A stretch of DNA of 64,000 nucleotides from Helicobacter turcicus (GCF_019711685.1 NZ_JAIGYQ010000002.1:1-64000); one strand, 5' to 3'; shown: positions 46,436 to 54,990, counted from the first letter of the stretch. A program made the numbers and translations. The notes: a model not told the origin generated them from the sequence alone.

Positions 46436-47842
46436 ATGGATAAAGTGTATGGAAGTATTGCGATAATAGGGCGACCAAATGCTGGAAAAAGCTCATTGTT
46501 TAATCGTTTTTGTAAAGAACGCATTGCGATTACTTCAGAAATTGCTGGCACGACACGTGATGTGAAAAAAGCTAAAATCCTTTTGCAAGATTTACCCTTT
46601 TTACTCCTTGATACTGGGGGATTAGACGACAAAGATACACTTTTTGAATGTGTTTGGAGACATGCACACAAAGCTGGGGAGAATGCGGATTTGATTTTGT
46701 ATCTTGTAGATGGCAAAACACCGCCCGCACAAGAAGATAAAGAAATTTTTTACACATTAGAAAAAAAGAATCCCAATATTTTTTTAGTGATTAATAAAAT
46801 TGACAATGATAAAGAAAAACAAAATGCATGGGAGTTTATGGAGTTTGGGGTAAAAAATGTGTTTTATATCTCTGTGGCGCATAATCAAGGAATTGCAGAA
46901 TTAGAACGTGCGATTATTAAGGCACTGCGCAATACGACAATGGAGAGTTTATTAAATACTAAAGATGAAGATTGCTTGGAGGATTTACTAGAGGAAGAAG
47001 GAGATTTTGAGGAGGAGATAAAAAATACAGAAGAAGTGATTAATATCGGAATTATCGGGCGTGTGAATGTAGGAAAAAGCTCTCTTTTAAATGCGCTTTT
47101 AAAAGAAGAGCGCTCTGTGGTGTCTAATGTGGCAGGAACGACAATTGACCCTGTTGATGAAATCGGAGAAATTAATGGACAAAAAGTAAAATTTGTTGAT
47201 ACTGCTGGAATCCGTAGGCGCGGGAAGATTGAAGGGCTAGAAAAGTTTGCACTAAACCGCACACGCACAATCTTAGAGCGCACAGATATTGCAATTTTAG
47301 TCCTTGATGCTTCAAAGCCTTTTGTGGAGCTTGATGAGAAGATTGCAGGGCTTATTGACGAATTTAAGCTAGGTGTTATTGTAGTGTTAAATAAATGGGA
47401 CATTGCACACAAGGATTTTAAGGGGATTATGGAGGATTTTAAATTACGTTTTAAATTTTTAGAATATGCCCCAATTCTTACCCTCTCGGCGAAAAATGGA
47501 CGCCATATCCAAAAACTTGAAGAAGAGATTTTAAGGGTGTATGCAAATTTTAGTTTCAGGATTCCAACTGCAAGACTTAATGCTGTGATTAAAGAAGCTA
47601 CAATGCGCCACCCACTACCAAGCGAGAATGGAAAGATTGTAAAGATTTATTATGCGACGCAATTTAAGAGTAAGCCACCGCAAATTGCACTGATTATGAA
47701 TCGCCCAAATTCTTTGCATTTTAGCTATAAGCGGTATTTGGTGAATTTCTTGCGTGAGTGCTTTGATTTTAGCGGAACACGTGTGATTTTCATTGCTAGA
47801 GGCAAGAATGACTTTGAGGAGCAAGAGAGTTTAAGGACTTAA
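46436..47842 (+). CDS. der: Ribosome assembly GTPase Der (EngA)
   Basis: An essential tandem GTPase for 50S assembly. G domain 1: G-R-P-N-A-G-K-S-S-L, D-T-G-G, N-K-I-D. G domain 2: G-R-V-N-V-G-K-S-S-L, D-T-A-G-I, N-K-W-D. A C-terminal KH-like domain follows. An acidic linker (E-E-E-G-D-F-E-E-E near 185) joins the G domains. It has 468 aa. Confidence 0.97.
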   Translation: MDKVYGSIAIIGRPNAGKSSLFNRFCKERIAITSEIAGTTRDVKKAKILLQDLPFLLLDTGGLDDKDTLFECVWRHAHKAGENADLILYLVDGKTPPAQEDKEIFYTLEKKNPNIFLVINKIDNDKEKQNAWEFMEFGVKNVFYISVAHNQGIAELERAIIKALRNTTMESLLNTKDEDCLEDLLEEEGDFEEEIKNTEEVINIGIIGRVNVGKSSLLNALLKEERSVVSNVAGTTIDPVDEIGEINGQKVKFVDTAGIRRRGKIEGLEKFALNRTRTILERTDIAILVLDASKPFVELDEKIAGLIDEFKLGVIVVLNKWDIAHKDFKGIMEDFKLRFKFLEYAPILTLSAKNGRHIQKLEEEILRVYANFSFRIPTARLNAVIKEATMRHPLPSENGKIVKIYYATQFKSKPPQIALIMNRPNSLHFSYKRYLVNFLRECFDFSGTRVIFIARGKNDFEEQESLRT

Positions 47843-47910
47843 AGGTGTTTTTAGATTACGTTGTTTCAAGAAAATGCATATGAAGATGAGGTTGAGAGAA
47901 TTTAAGACTC

Positions 47911-48522
47911 TTAAAGCCCTTGTGTTAAGAGATTCCAAAGGCAATCTACACTATTAGAATCTAGAAATTCTCCTTGTAAGTCTAGCCACGCTAAAATTTG
48001 CCATCTAGCAAAAAGCACACCCTCCATACAGCCTTTGTGTCCGCATACTAAGCCGCGTCCTAAGATAATATTATCCCCTAAAGGAAGTTCGCAAATTAAG
48101 CAGCTTTGGAGTGTGTTTTTGCGCCCCTCAAAGTTTAATAATTGTGCATAAAGATTCAAAATACAACGTTTTGGATTCTCTTTTTCAAGACGTTTTGCGC
48201 CTTCTTCTAAATGGTCAAAATACAAGCTATCAAGGCTTGTAATATCTCTTAAGTGCGTATTTAGAAGGTGGAGATATTGTTGCCAAAAATAGCGCTTTTG
48301 CGTATCTCTCTCCCAAGAAAAAGCTAAATGTAAAGGTTCGCGTAACTTGCCAATCCCGCGCATATCTTTTTCCATAGAAAAATCAATTTTATGTCCTAAA
48401 TGCACGACACTATGGCGCGCACCATAGAAGCGGTAGAGCGTATAGATTTTCTCCCTTGTTAGAATCCTAACAAGCAAATCCTCATCACGTACACGTGTTG
48501 TGCTTAGAATATAGCCTTGCAA
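47911..48522 (-). CDS. recO: DNA repair protein RecO (epsilonproteobacterial type)
   Basis: A recombination mediator that helps load RecA. 203 aa. An N-terminal OB-like part (G-Y-I-L-S-T-T-R-V-R-D-E-D-L) is followed by a helical middle and a zinc finger formed by C-L-I-C and C-G-H-K-G-C. Shorter than the E. coli protein, as usual in this group. It is convergent with der and divergent from the restriction gene. Confidence 0.85.
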   Translation of the reverse strand: MQGYILSTTRVRDEDLLVRILTREKIYTLYRFYGARHSVVHLGHKIDFSMEKDMRGIGKLREPLHLAFSWERDTQKRYFWQQYLHLLNTHLRDITSLDSLYFDHLEEGAKRLEKENPKRCILNLYAQLLNFEGRKNTLQSCLICELPLGDNIILGRGLVCGHKGCMEGVLFARWQILAWLDLQGEFLDSNSVDCLWNLLTQGL

Positions 48523-48684
48523 ATTAAGCCTTGAAATTTTGAGATTTTTTTAGAATCTTAACATAAATAAATCTGTGATGAATTTTGGAGAGTTAAAAAA
48601 TTTTTTGATTCTAAGTGTTAGTGTAATTTTATAGATTCTGTATTAGAATTCAATTGCAATAAATTTCCATAAAGGCAAGGCAAA

Positions 48685-51600
48685 ATGCACTACTCCCACA
48701 CATTATTGCAAGATTTTTGCAAAAGCTACAACTCCCTTTATCCCACACAAGAAATGCTTGAGAGTTTTAAAAAATGCTTAAAAGATTACTTACAAGGCAT
48801 TGAAAAAGCGGTGAAAAACAAAGAGAGCGAAGAGCACCAAAAGAACATTTTGCGCGATTTCTTACAGCAATCTTTTGCATACGAGTGCTATCCAAAGGAG
48901 AGGATTGACTTAGTCATTTCTGAAGATGCACTACCAAAAGTGATTTTTGAGACCAAGCGTCTAGGTGCGCCAAAAAATGAATTTATGCGGGGGAGGGGGT
49001 GTAATTCTAATCTAGAATCTAAAGCCTTTTATGAATCCATACTTTACTACTTGCGCGAGTCTATCACACACCAAAACAACAACATCACTTTCATTATCCT
49101 AACCGATATGCGCGAGTTTTACCTCATAGACGCGCGCGAATACACTCAATTTGAGAGGGACAAAGAGATTGTAAAAGCCTTTAAAAACTGCGAAAACAAA
49201 GAGGGGAATAACACAAGCACGGACGCCTTTTACAAAGCCTTAGAGTCGCTCTTACCACGCATTGATTCCACGCTCAAATACACATATTTTTGCATGGATT
49301 GGGGCATTTTAGATTCCACAAACCCCACAAACAGCCAAACTCTAGCCAACAGCCAAGCCACGACAAACACGAAAGCCCCCGCACACACCACAAATCTTGC
49401 CCTGCTCTATCAAGTCTTAAGCCCAGCACTGCTACTAAAGCACAAAAGCTATCTTGATGCAAACACTCTAAATCAGGGCTTTTATGATGAGTTACTTTAT
49501 ATTTTAGGACTAGAGGAGGAGAAACAAAGTGGCAAAGTGCTAATTCTACCAAGCAAGAGCAAAAACACCTTGCTAGATTCTATTTGCAATGCCTTTAAGC
49601 TCACACCACAAGAAGATTTTGAAACCATTTTTGCCTTGCTTACCATTTGGAACAACCGCCTTTTATTCCTAAGGCTTTTAGAATCCATGCTCCTAAGCTT
49701 TAAGCATATTTCTAAGCCCTTTTTAGATTTAGAAGTATTAAAGGACTTTCAAGCTCTAAACACGCTCTTTTTTGATGTGTTAGCTAGATTTGAAGAGAGT
49801 AGAGATAACACTTTGTCGCAATCCCTAAAATCTATCCCTTATCTTAACTCCAGCCTTTTTGAAAAAACTCCTCTTGAAGGAGAGGGCAAAGAAATCAAAT
49901 TTCTAGAATCTAAGCCCTTAAGTGTGTATAAAGATTCCATTCTCTACAAAGACCACAGCCTAAAACAAAAGCTCAAGCTTAAAGACAAAACATCAACCCT
50001 GCCGCTTTTAGAATATCTCTTTGCCTTCCTCCACGCTTATAATTTCACCACCACCGCACAAGATATCCAAAACCACACCAAAACAAATTACGATAAACTC
50101 ATTAACTCCGCTGTTTTAGGGCTTGTTTTTGAAAAGCTAAATGGCTACAAAGAGGGTAGTTTTTATACGCCTAGCTTTATTACAAGCTACATGTGCAAAC
50201 AATCTTTGCAAAAAGTGGTATTAGAGAAGTTTAACACCGCTAAAAATTGGGAGTGTGAGAATCTAGAGGAGCTAAAAATAAGCCTTGATAAATTCACCAC
50301 AAGCAAAGAAAACTACAAGGAAGCAAATGCGATTTTTGACTCCATTCACATTTGCGACCCAGCTGTTGGAAGCGGACACTTCCTAGTCTCTGCCCTTAAT
50401 GCGCTGATTTTACTGAAATTTGAGCTTAGGATTCTCTGTGATGAAAACTATGAGCGCATTAAGGACATTAGCCTAGAAATAATCCGCGATGAACTAGTGC
50501 TAAGGGATTCTAATAACACACTTTTTGCCTACACGCTCCCTTCTCATGAAAATATAGAATCCCATAAGATTCAAAAAGCCCTCTTTCACACTAAACGCAC
50601 ACTTATAGAATCTTGCCTCTTTGGCGTGGATATTAACCCAAACTCGTGCGAGATTACCAAACTAAGGCTTTGGATTGAGCTTTTAAAGTCAAGTTTTTAT
50701 AAAGATATAGAAAACAAACGTTTAGAAACCCTGCCAAATATTGATATAAACATCAAGTGTGGGAATAGTTTGGTGAGTTATTTTGACATACAAACAAGCC
50801 TTGCACATTACCCTAATATCAAACAAAAAATCAATGCATATAAAAAGGCGGTAGAAAACTACAAAGAGGGATTTTACACTGATAAAAACGCAATTGATAA
50901 GCAAATCAGAGATTTGCATCAAGCCTTTAAGAATTTTTGCTTAAGGGATAAATTCAAAACGCAAATCAAAACCTTTGAAGCAAAATGCGAAAAATATTCC
51001 TCTAAATATGGGAACTATCTCGCACAAGATGACAAAGATTTAATGTTTTATGTAGCTCAAAGAATGTTTATTAGCGAATTTGATGAACAAGAAGCCAAAA
51101 AGGCATTTGATGAGCTAAGATTGGAATATGCAAATATTTTTAACTTAGAATCCAACAAGCCTTTTGAATGGCGTTTTGCATTTCCTGAAGTGCTAGATAG
51201 CAATGGCGACTTTTTGGGCTTTGATTTAATTATTGGGAATCCGCCGTATATACGTCAAGAAGACATCAAGCATTTAAAGCCACAATTACAAAAAGCCTTT
51301 AGTATCTACAAAGGCACAAGCGATATTTACACCTACTTTTATGAGCAAGGCTATAAGCTTCTAAAAAACAATGGAATCCTAAGCTTTATCACAAGCAACA
51401 AATGGTGCAGAGCGGGGTATGGTGAGCCTTTGAGAGCATTTTTGCTTGAGAATACCACACTTTTAGAATATGTGGATTTTAATGGCATAAAGGTCTTTGA
51501 TAGTGCTACTGTGGATACAAGTGTTTTAAATTTCACAAAGGCTAAAGCCTCAAAAAAGCATGCGCTAAACTTTGCAAAGCTTGGAGAGTATGACACCAAA

Positions 51601-51903
51601 AGCAAACAAGATTTAAAAGAAGTGCTAGAGTATGATAAAATCCCTCAATCCTCCTTAAGTGTAGAATCTTTCACCTTTAGTGATGCCAAACTCTCCGCTT
51701 TGAAGGAAAAGATAGAAAAAATCGGCACGCCGCTAAAGGATTGGGATATAAGTATAAATTATGGAATCAAAACAGGCTATAACGAAGCCTTTATCATTGA
51801 TAGCATAAGAAGAGAAGAGATACTCAATGCATGTGATGATAGTAAGGCAAGCTTAAAGCCTTATCCGCTAAGTGAATACGACCCAAACCTCACAATAGAC
51901 TAG
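48685..51903 (+). CDS. Type IIG restriction-modification enzyme, N-terminal part (split by insertion)
   Basis: 1072 aa. An N-terminal PD-(D/E)xK nuclease (D75; E89-T-K91 in V-I-F-E-T-K-R) is followed by an N6-adenine methyltransferase: motif I D-P-A-V-G-S-G-H-F-L near 557 and motif IV N852-P-P-Y. The start of the specificity region follows (I-N-Y-G-I-K-T-G-Y-N-E-A near 1028). It stops at a TAG (51901) made by the insert; removing 51901-52744 joins T-I-D to R-E-K-G in frame and continues into the specificity region. Nuclease and methylase domains are complete here, but target recognition lies in the next fragment. Orphan: no other modification gene adjoins. Confidence 0.85.
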   Translation: MHYSHTLLQDFCKSYNSLYPTQEMLESFKKCLKDYLQGIEKAVKNKESEEHQKNILRDFLQQSFAYECYPKERIDLVISEDALPKVIFETKRLGAPKNEFMRGRGCNSNLESKAFYESILYYLRESITHQNNNITFIILTDMREFYLIDAREYTQFERDKEIVKAFKNCENKEGNNTSTDAFYKALESLLPRIDSTLKYTYFCMDWGILDSTNPTNSQTLANSQATTNTKAPAHTTNLALLYQVLSPALLLKHKSYLDANTLNQGFYDELLYILGLEEEKQSGKVLILPSKSKNTLLDSICNAFKLTPQEDFETIFALLTIWNNRLLFLRLLESMLLSFKHISKPFLDLEVLKDFQALNTLFFDVLARFEESRDNTLSQSLKSIPYLNSSLFEKTPLEGEGKEIKFLESKPLSVYKDSILYKDHSLKQKLKLKDKTSTLPLLEYLFAFLHAYNFTTTAQDIQNHTKTNYDKLINSAVLGLVFEKLNGYKEGSFYTPSFITSYMCKQSLQKVVLEKFNTAKNWECENLEELKISLDKFTTSKENYKEANAIFDSIHICDPAVGSGHFLVSALNALILLKFELRILCDENYERIKDISLEIIRDELVLRDSNNTLFAYTLPSHENIESHKIQKALFHTKRTLIESCLFGVDINPNSCEITKLRLWIELLKSSFYKDIENKRLETLPNIDINIKCGNSLVSYFDIQTSLAHYPNIKQKINAYKKAVENYKEGFYTDKNAIDKQIRDLHQAFKNFCLRDKFKTQIKTFEAKCEKYSSKYGNYLAQDDKDLMFYVAQRMFISEFDEQEAKKAFDELRLEYANIFNLESNKPFEWRFAFPEVLDSNGDFLGFDLIIGNPPYIRQEDIKHLKPQLQKAFSIYKGTSDIYTYFYEQGYKLLKNNGILSFITSNKWCRAGYGEPLRAFLLENTTLLEYVDFNGIKVFDSATVDTSVLNFTKAKASKKHALNFAKLGEYDTKSKQDLKEVLEYDKIPQSSLSVESFTFSDAKLSALKEKIEKIGTPLKDWDISINYGIKTGYNEAFIIDSIRREEILNACDDSKASLKPYPLSEYDPNLTID
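48989..48999 (+). repeat. Interrupted G-tract (G5-A-G5)
   Basis: Lies right after the nuclease E-T-K motif and encodes R-G-R-G. It may be a former slippery G-tract locked by an A. Confidence 0.4.
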
Positions 51904-51933
51904 ATATTAAGTCTTATATAAGTATTTATATTA

Positions 51934-51939
51934 TATAAT
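51934..51939 (+). promoter_or_regulatory. -10 box in front of the hairpin RNA and NYN gene
   Basis: TATAAT inside the insert. Transcription would start near 51946, directly before the hairpin. Confidence 0.55.
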
Positions 51940-51945
51940 CCCTTC

Positions 51946-52020
51946 CAAAGCCTACCTTAATCCCCCGCAGTATTGCACATTACTTAATTCGGTGCAATCA
52001 GGGATTAAGGTAGGTTTTTT
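51946..52020 (+). ncRNA. Nested hairpin ending in a U-run: candidate small RNA, attenuator or terminator
   Basis: An outer stem of 14 perfect base pairs (CCTACCTTAATCCC 51951-51964 with 52001-52014) encloses an inner 7-bp stem (ATTGCAC 51972-51978 with GTGCAAT 51992-51998) and ends in TTTTTT. With the TATAAT at 51934 it would make a roughly 75-nt RNA. It lies 18 nt before the NYN start codon. It may be a free small RNA, a regulator of NYN expression, or a terminator for the restriction gene; the sequence alone does not decide. Start is inferred from the -10 box. Confidence 0.55.
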
Positions 52021-52037
52021 AGTTTAGTGGGGTTATT

Positions 52038-52721
52038 GTGAAAAAAGTAGCAATTTTTATTGATTGGGAAAATCTACGTTTAGATATTCATAATATTCAA
52101 CGAACGCACAAAGAGCGAAAAAATATTACTTTCAACTACAATGATGTATCAAACATATCTTTTTTGATTAAGCAATTTATTGATGCAAACGAGGAAATAA
52201 GCAAAATATTCTTTTATACCGCTTTACCATTATCAGAGGAGGAGATTAATAAAGAATTAGACAGATACAAGAAAAAGAATCCTGAAATATTTAAAAAATT
52301 CCTTGAATATAAGAAAGATAAAAGTCGCTCTATGAAAGAAATTCGACAAAAGATTCATTATTTTATTAAGCATATTGCGTTTGAGGATTATTTTGCTGTG
52401 CGATTAGGAGAGTTAAAAGTATCAGGTTTTGATGATAGTGGGAAGCCTATTATTAATCAAAAACAAGTTGATATGCTCTTAGGGCTTGATATATCTCATA
52501 TTGCCTATGAAAAATTAGCAGATAGAGTAATAATATTTTGCAAAGATACGGACATTATCCCAGCCTTAAAATGTGCTAGGATAAATGGTTTAGAGGTAAT
52601 CATTGCAAGTATCAAAGAGGGATATAAAATTGCTGATAAACTCAAAAAACATAGTGATAGGATAAGAGAAAAAAGCCTCCTTGATATTTCTAATAATCTC
52701 TCTCAAAGGACTTCACAATGA
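52038..52721 (+). CDS. NYN-domain (PIN-like) protein, probable RNase
   Basis: 227 aa, the only gene wholly inside the insert. The first strand ends in F-I-D-W-E-N with the catalytic Asp. K-Q-V-D-M-L-L-G-L-D-I-S and F-C-K-D-T-D-I-I-P-A-L give the other acidic residues of the NYN/PIN metal site. The middle has a charged helical insertion (about 72-105). The family (LabA/DUF88, MARF1, Zc3h12a) consists largely of metal-dependent RNases. The start is GTG. A structured RNA lies directly upstream. Its stop overlaps the ATG of the downstream restriction fragment (ATGA). Confidence 0.85.
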   Translation: MKKVAIFIDWENLRLDIHNIQRTHKERKNITFNYNDVSNISFLIKQFIDANEEISKIFFYTALPLSEEEINKELDRYKKKNPEIFKKFLEYKKDKSRSMKEIRQKIHYFIKHIAFEDYFAVRLGELKVSGFDDSGKPIINQKQVDMLLGLDISHIAYEKLADRVIIFCKDTDIIPALKCARINGLEVIIASIKEGYKIADKLKKHSDRIREKSLLDISNNLSQRTSQ

Positions 52722-54325
52722 AAGACCTACAATCAAGAATAGATAGAGAAAAAGGCGTGATTTACTTAACCGAAAGAGAGCGCACCGCACAGCTACTTAA
52801 GCCGATTTTGAGAGGGAGGGATATTAAGAGATATAGCTATGAGTGGGCGGGATTGTGGATAATAGGCACTTTTCCAGCATTAAAACTTAATATTGAATAC
52901 TATCCAGCTGTGAAAAATTATCTTTTAACTTTTGGCAAACGACTTGAGCAAAGCGGAGAAAAAAATATTGACGGAATTAGAGGAAATAACGCGAGAAAAA
53001 AGACTTCTAATAAATGGTTTGAAACGCAAGATAACATTGCGTATTACCACGAATTTGCTAAACCCAAAATCGTATATAGTGAAATCGTGCGTGAGCCACA
53101 ATTTTACCTAGATAATGGTGAGTTTAAATTTGGGGCATTTTATGCGGAGGCGACAAGCTTTATTTTAAGCGCAAATTGTCAAACTGAAGATTCCTCTTGT
53201 CAAACTGAACGCAGCGAAGAATCTCTTAACAAAAAATCTAAGAGATGTTCGCTACCGCTCAACATGACAAAGCTACAATATGAAGGCAAGATAATTTATC
53301 CAGAAACTACACAAAGCGTTAATTTTGTGCTTGATAAAATGGGATATTTTTTAGACAAAACTGCCTTTATGATTAAGGGGGAAAATTTAGTATATCTTAA
53401 CGCTGTCCTTGCTTCAAAAACTAGCTTTTGGTATCTAAAGCATATTTGTAGCACACTTGGGGCAAGTGGCTTTTCTATGAGCAAAATCTTTGTAGAAAAA
53501 CTCCCTGTGGTAGAGACGCACAAGATAGATTCTAAACTTTTAAGCGAGATTGAAAATCTTGCAAGTGAGATTTTAACTTCTAAGACCAACGCACAAGTGG
53601 AAGCAGTTGAGATGAGAAATTGTGGTTTTCAAGCACGAAACAAGGGAGTTTACCCACAAGCGGTAATGACCGAAGTTGAGAGCGAAGAATCCGCAATTTA
53701 TCGCTCAAATGCAACACTAAAAGAGTTAGAATCTCGCCTTGATGCTTTGATTTACCAAGCGTATGGATTAAATAAGAGTGAAATAGCCTTAATAGAATCT
53801 GAATTTAACAATAAAGAGAGAGAGAGAACAGAAATAATTGAGAATCTTTATCATTTATGGGAGATTAATGCTACGCAATATCAAGGCAAAATTATTTGGG
53901 CGGAGATGACAGACACGCCTTGTTTTATATACGATACCAAAGGATTTTATATCAACCAAACTTGCTATTTTATCCCACGAGATGATGAGTATTTATGTGC
54001 GATTCTTAATTCAAAACTGATTTATTTTTATATGAAACAAATTGCTTCAAGTCTAGGTGATGGGGCGTTTCGGTGGATAAAGCAGTTTATAGAAAAACTC
54101 CCTGTGATAGAGCAAAACAAAGAAAATAAGCAAAAGATTGCAGACATTAAATCTTTAGCCACTCAAATCATTGCTTTAAAGCAAAATGGACAGGACATAA
54201 GCGCACTAGATTCCAAACTTGAGGCGATGATTTATAGACTTTATAATTTAAATGAAAACGAAATAGCCTTGATAGAATCTACTTATACTAGCGGGGGGGG
54301 GGGTAGAGATAAATCTCTATCTTAG
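52718..54325 (+). CDS. Type IIG specificity region, restarted fragment with two recognition modules
   Basis: 535 aa. It begins at an ATG inside the insert's right end with AAAGGA at 52705-52710, so the insert gives it its own translation start. E-R-T-A-Q-L-L-K-P-I-L-R-G-R-D-I-K-R-Y is the usual link from methylase to target recognition in type IIG enzymes. Two related modules follow (53279-53515 and 53879-54112), each from Y-x-G-K-I-I to F-(V/I)-E-K-L-P-V and trailed by a Y-x-L-N-x-x-E-I-A-L-I-E-S segment. It stops at 54325, just after an 11-G tract. It may act in trans like a separate specificity subunit; this is inference. Confidence 0.8.
   Translation: MKDLQSRIDREKGVIYLTERERTAQLLKPILRGRDIKRYSYEWAGLWIIGTFPALKLNIEYYPAVKNYLLTFGKRLEQSGEKNIDGIRGNNARKKTSNKWFETQDNIAYYHEFAKPKIVYSEIVREPQFYLDNGEFKFGAFYAEATSFILSANCQTEDSSCQTERSEESLNKKSKRCSLPLNMTKLQYEGKIIYPETTQSVNFVLDKMGYFLDKTAFMIKGENLVYLNAVLASKTSFWYLKHICSTLGASGFSMSKIFVEKLPVVETHKIDSKLLSEIENLASEILTSKTNAQVEAVEMRNCGFQARNKGVYPQAVMTEVESEESAIYRSNATLKELESRLDALIYQAYGLNKSEIALIESEFNNKERERTEIIENLYHLWEINATQYQGKIIWAEMTDTPCFIYDTKGFYINQTCYFIPRDDEYLCAILNSKLIYFYMKQIASSLGDGAFRWIKQFIEKLPVIEQNKENKQKIADIKSLATQIIALKQNGQDISALDSKLEAMIYRLYNLNENEIALIESTYTSGGGGRDKSLS
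53198..53269. repeat. Palindromic dispersed-type repeat inserted in frame
   Basis: Two 31-nt arms (53198-53228 and 53239-53269) are imperfect inverted copies. The left arm has the TGTC..CTGA and GCGAAGAATCT words seen again at 54724 and 55696. A partial extra copy precedes it at 53177-53197. The reading frame stays open and encodes a Cys/Ser/Glu-rich linker. Confidence 0.75.
54293..54303 (+). repeat. Poly-G tract (11 G), phase switch for the third module
   Basis: With 11 G the frame ends at 54325. With 10 or 13 G it would continue to 54935 and add the third module. It falls in the hinge just after the I-E-S-T-Y-T end of module two. Confidence 0.85.
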
Positions 54326-54703
54326 GACATTTGCAAGGTTTTTCACACAGCAAACAAGCGATTCTATCTCTGCGGATTTTTCACATGCGTATTGCGGGAA
54401 AATTATATGGAATAGGATTTCAAATGAGCTTTGCTTCTCTTATGATGAAGCTGGATATTATGTGCTTGATTCTATGTTTATGATAACAAGTCCTAACGGA
54501 TTAATGATGAAGTATCTTTTAGCAACTCTTAATTCTAGTATTGCAAAACATTGGATTAAGAATAATGCTGCGACTTTAGGCAATGGGATATATGGGGCAA
54601 AGATTTATATAGAAAAGCTCCCAATCCCTAAAATCACAGAATCTAATCGTTATTTAGTAGATTCTATCATTGCTTTAGTAGAGGAGATTCTAAGCCTTAA
54701 GGC

Positions 54704-54826
54704 TTGTCATGCTGAATCTTCACCTTGTCATTCTGAGGTGTTAGCCGAAGAATCTCTAGGCAAAGAACCTCAACAAACCAAAAGAGATATTTCGGCTTTT
54801 GCTACGCAAAAACCTCAATATGACAA
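54704..54826. repeat. Second in-frame copy of the palindromic repeat
   Basis: TTGTCATTCTGAG at 54724 and GCCGAAGAATCTCT, ending at 54757, are mirrored imperfectly by 54781-54826 (AGAGATATTTCGGC ... CCTCAATATGACAA). A partial copy starts at 54704. The frame is kept. Confidence 0.65.
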
Positions 54827-54865
54827 AAATAATTCCACCTTTGACACAACCGCATTAGAATCCCA

Positions 54866-54916
54866 AATTGATAAATTAGTCTATAAGCTCTACAAGCTAA
54901 ATGATGAAGAAATAAA
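54866..54916 (+). repeat. 51-bp direct repeat, copy 1
   Basis: Identical over all 51 bases to 55733-55783. It encodes the last conserved helix of the recognition module (D-K-L-V-Y-K-L-Y-K-L-N-D-E-E-I-K). Confidence 0.9.
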
Positions 54917-54939
54917 AATCATCAAAATAAGCTAAAAAT

Positions 54940-54973
54940 TTATTGTCATTATGTTAAAATGTAAAGACAATAA
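54940..54973 (+). promoter_or_regulatory. Promoter with a perfect inverted repeat (candidate operator)
   Basis: TTATTGTC (54940-54947) and GACAATAA (54966-54973) flank a -10-like TAAAAT at 54955-54960. An 8-bp inverted repeat straddling the -10 box, 17 bp before the next start codon, looks like a repressor site for the two-gene unit that follows. Confidence 0.45.
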
Positions 54974-54990
54974 GAACAAAAGAGCAAACA

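Larger units (their letters stand above)
51900..52737 (+). mobile_element. 838-bp insertion element carrying an RNA hairpin and a NYN nuclease gene
   Basis: It splits the type IIG gene. AATAGA occurs directly before it (51894-51899) and directly after it (52738-52743), as a target duplication would. The ends are imperfect inverted repeats: CTAGATATTAAGTCTTATAT (51900-51919) matches the reverse complement of 52718-52737 at 14 of 20 positions. Deleting the element plus one AATAGA rejoins the restriction gene in frame. No transposase is encoded, so it would be mobilised in trans or by another route. The short AT-rich repeats could arise by chance; the exact rejoining of the frame is the stronger evidence for an insertion. 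Confidence 0.7.
54304..54935 (+). pseudogene. Third recognition module of the type IIG gene, out of frame in this state
   Basis: An open frame with no start of its own near its beginning runs from the G-tract to 54935. It repeats the module pattern (Y-C-G-K-I-I-W at 54390, Y-I-E-K-L-P-I ending near 54630, then Y-K-L-Y-K-L-N-D-E-E-I-K near 54890). Joined by a 10-G tract, it would extend the specificity protein by about 203 aa. An internal GTG (54462) or ATG (54474) could start a fragment, but no good ribosome binding site is seen. It is best read as the switchable tail rather than as a separate gene. Confidence 0.75.

Noticed and set aside
46885-47412. A 175-codon minus-strand open frame inside der
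   Set aside because: Ser/Ile-rich shadow of the second GTPase domain of der.
51951-52014. A type III toxin-antitoxin RNA repeat array
   Set aside because: There is a single nested hairpin and no tandem repeats, so it does not match the known ToxIN-type layout.
48685-54935. The break in the restriction gene as a plain sequencing error
   Set aside because: The break holds a complete gene, a promoter and flanking direct repeats; only the G-tract length could be a sequencing artefact.
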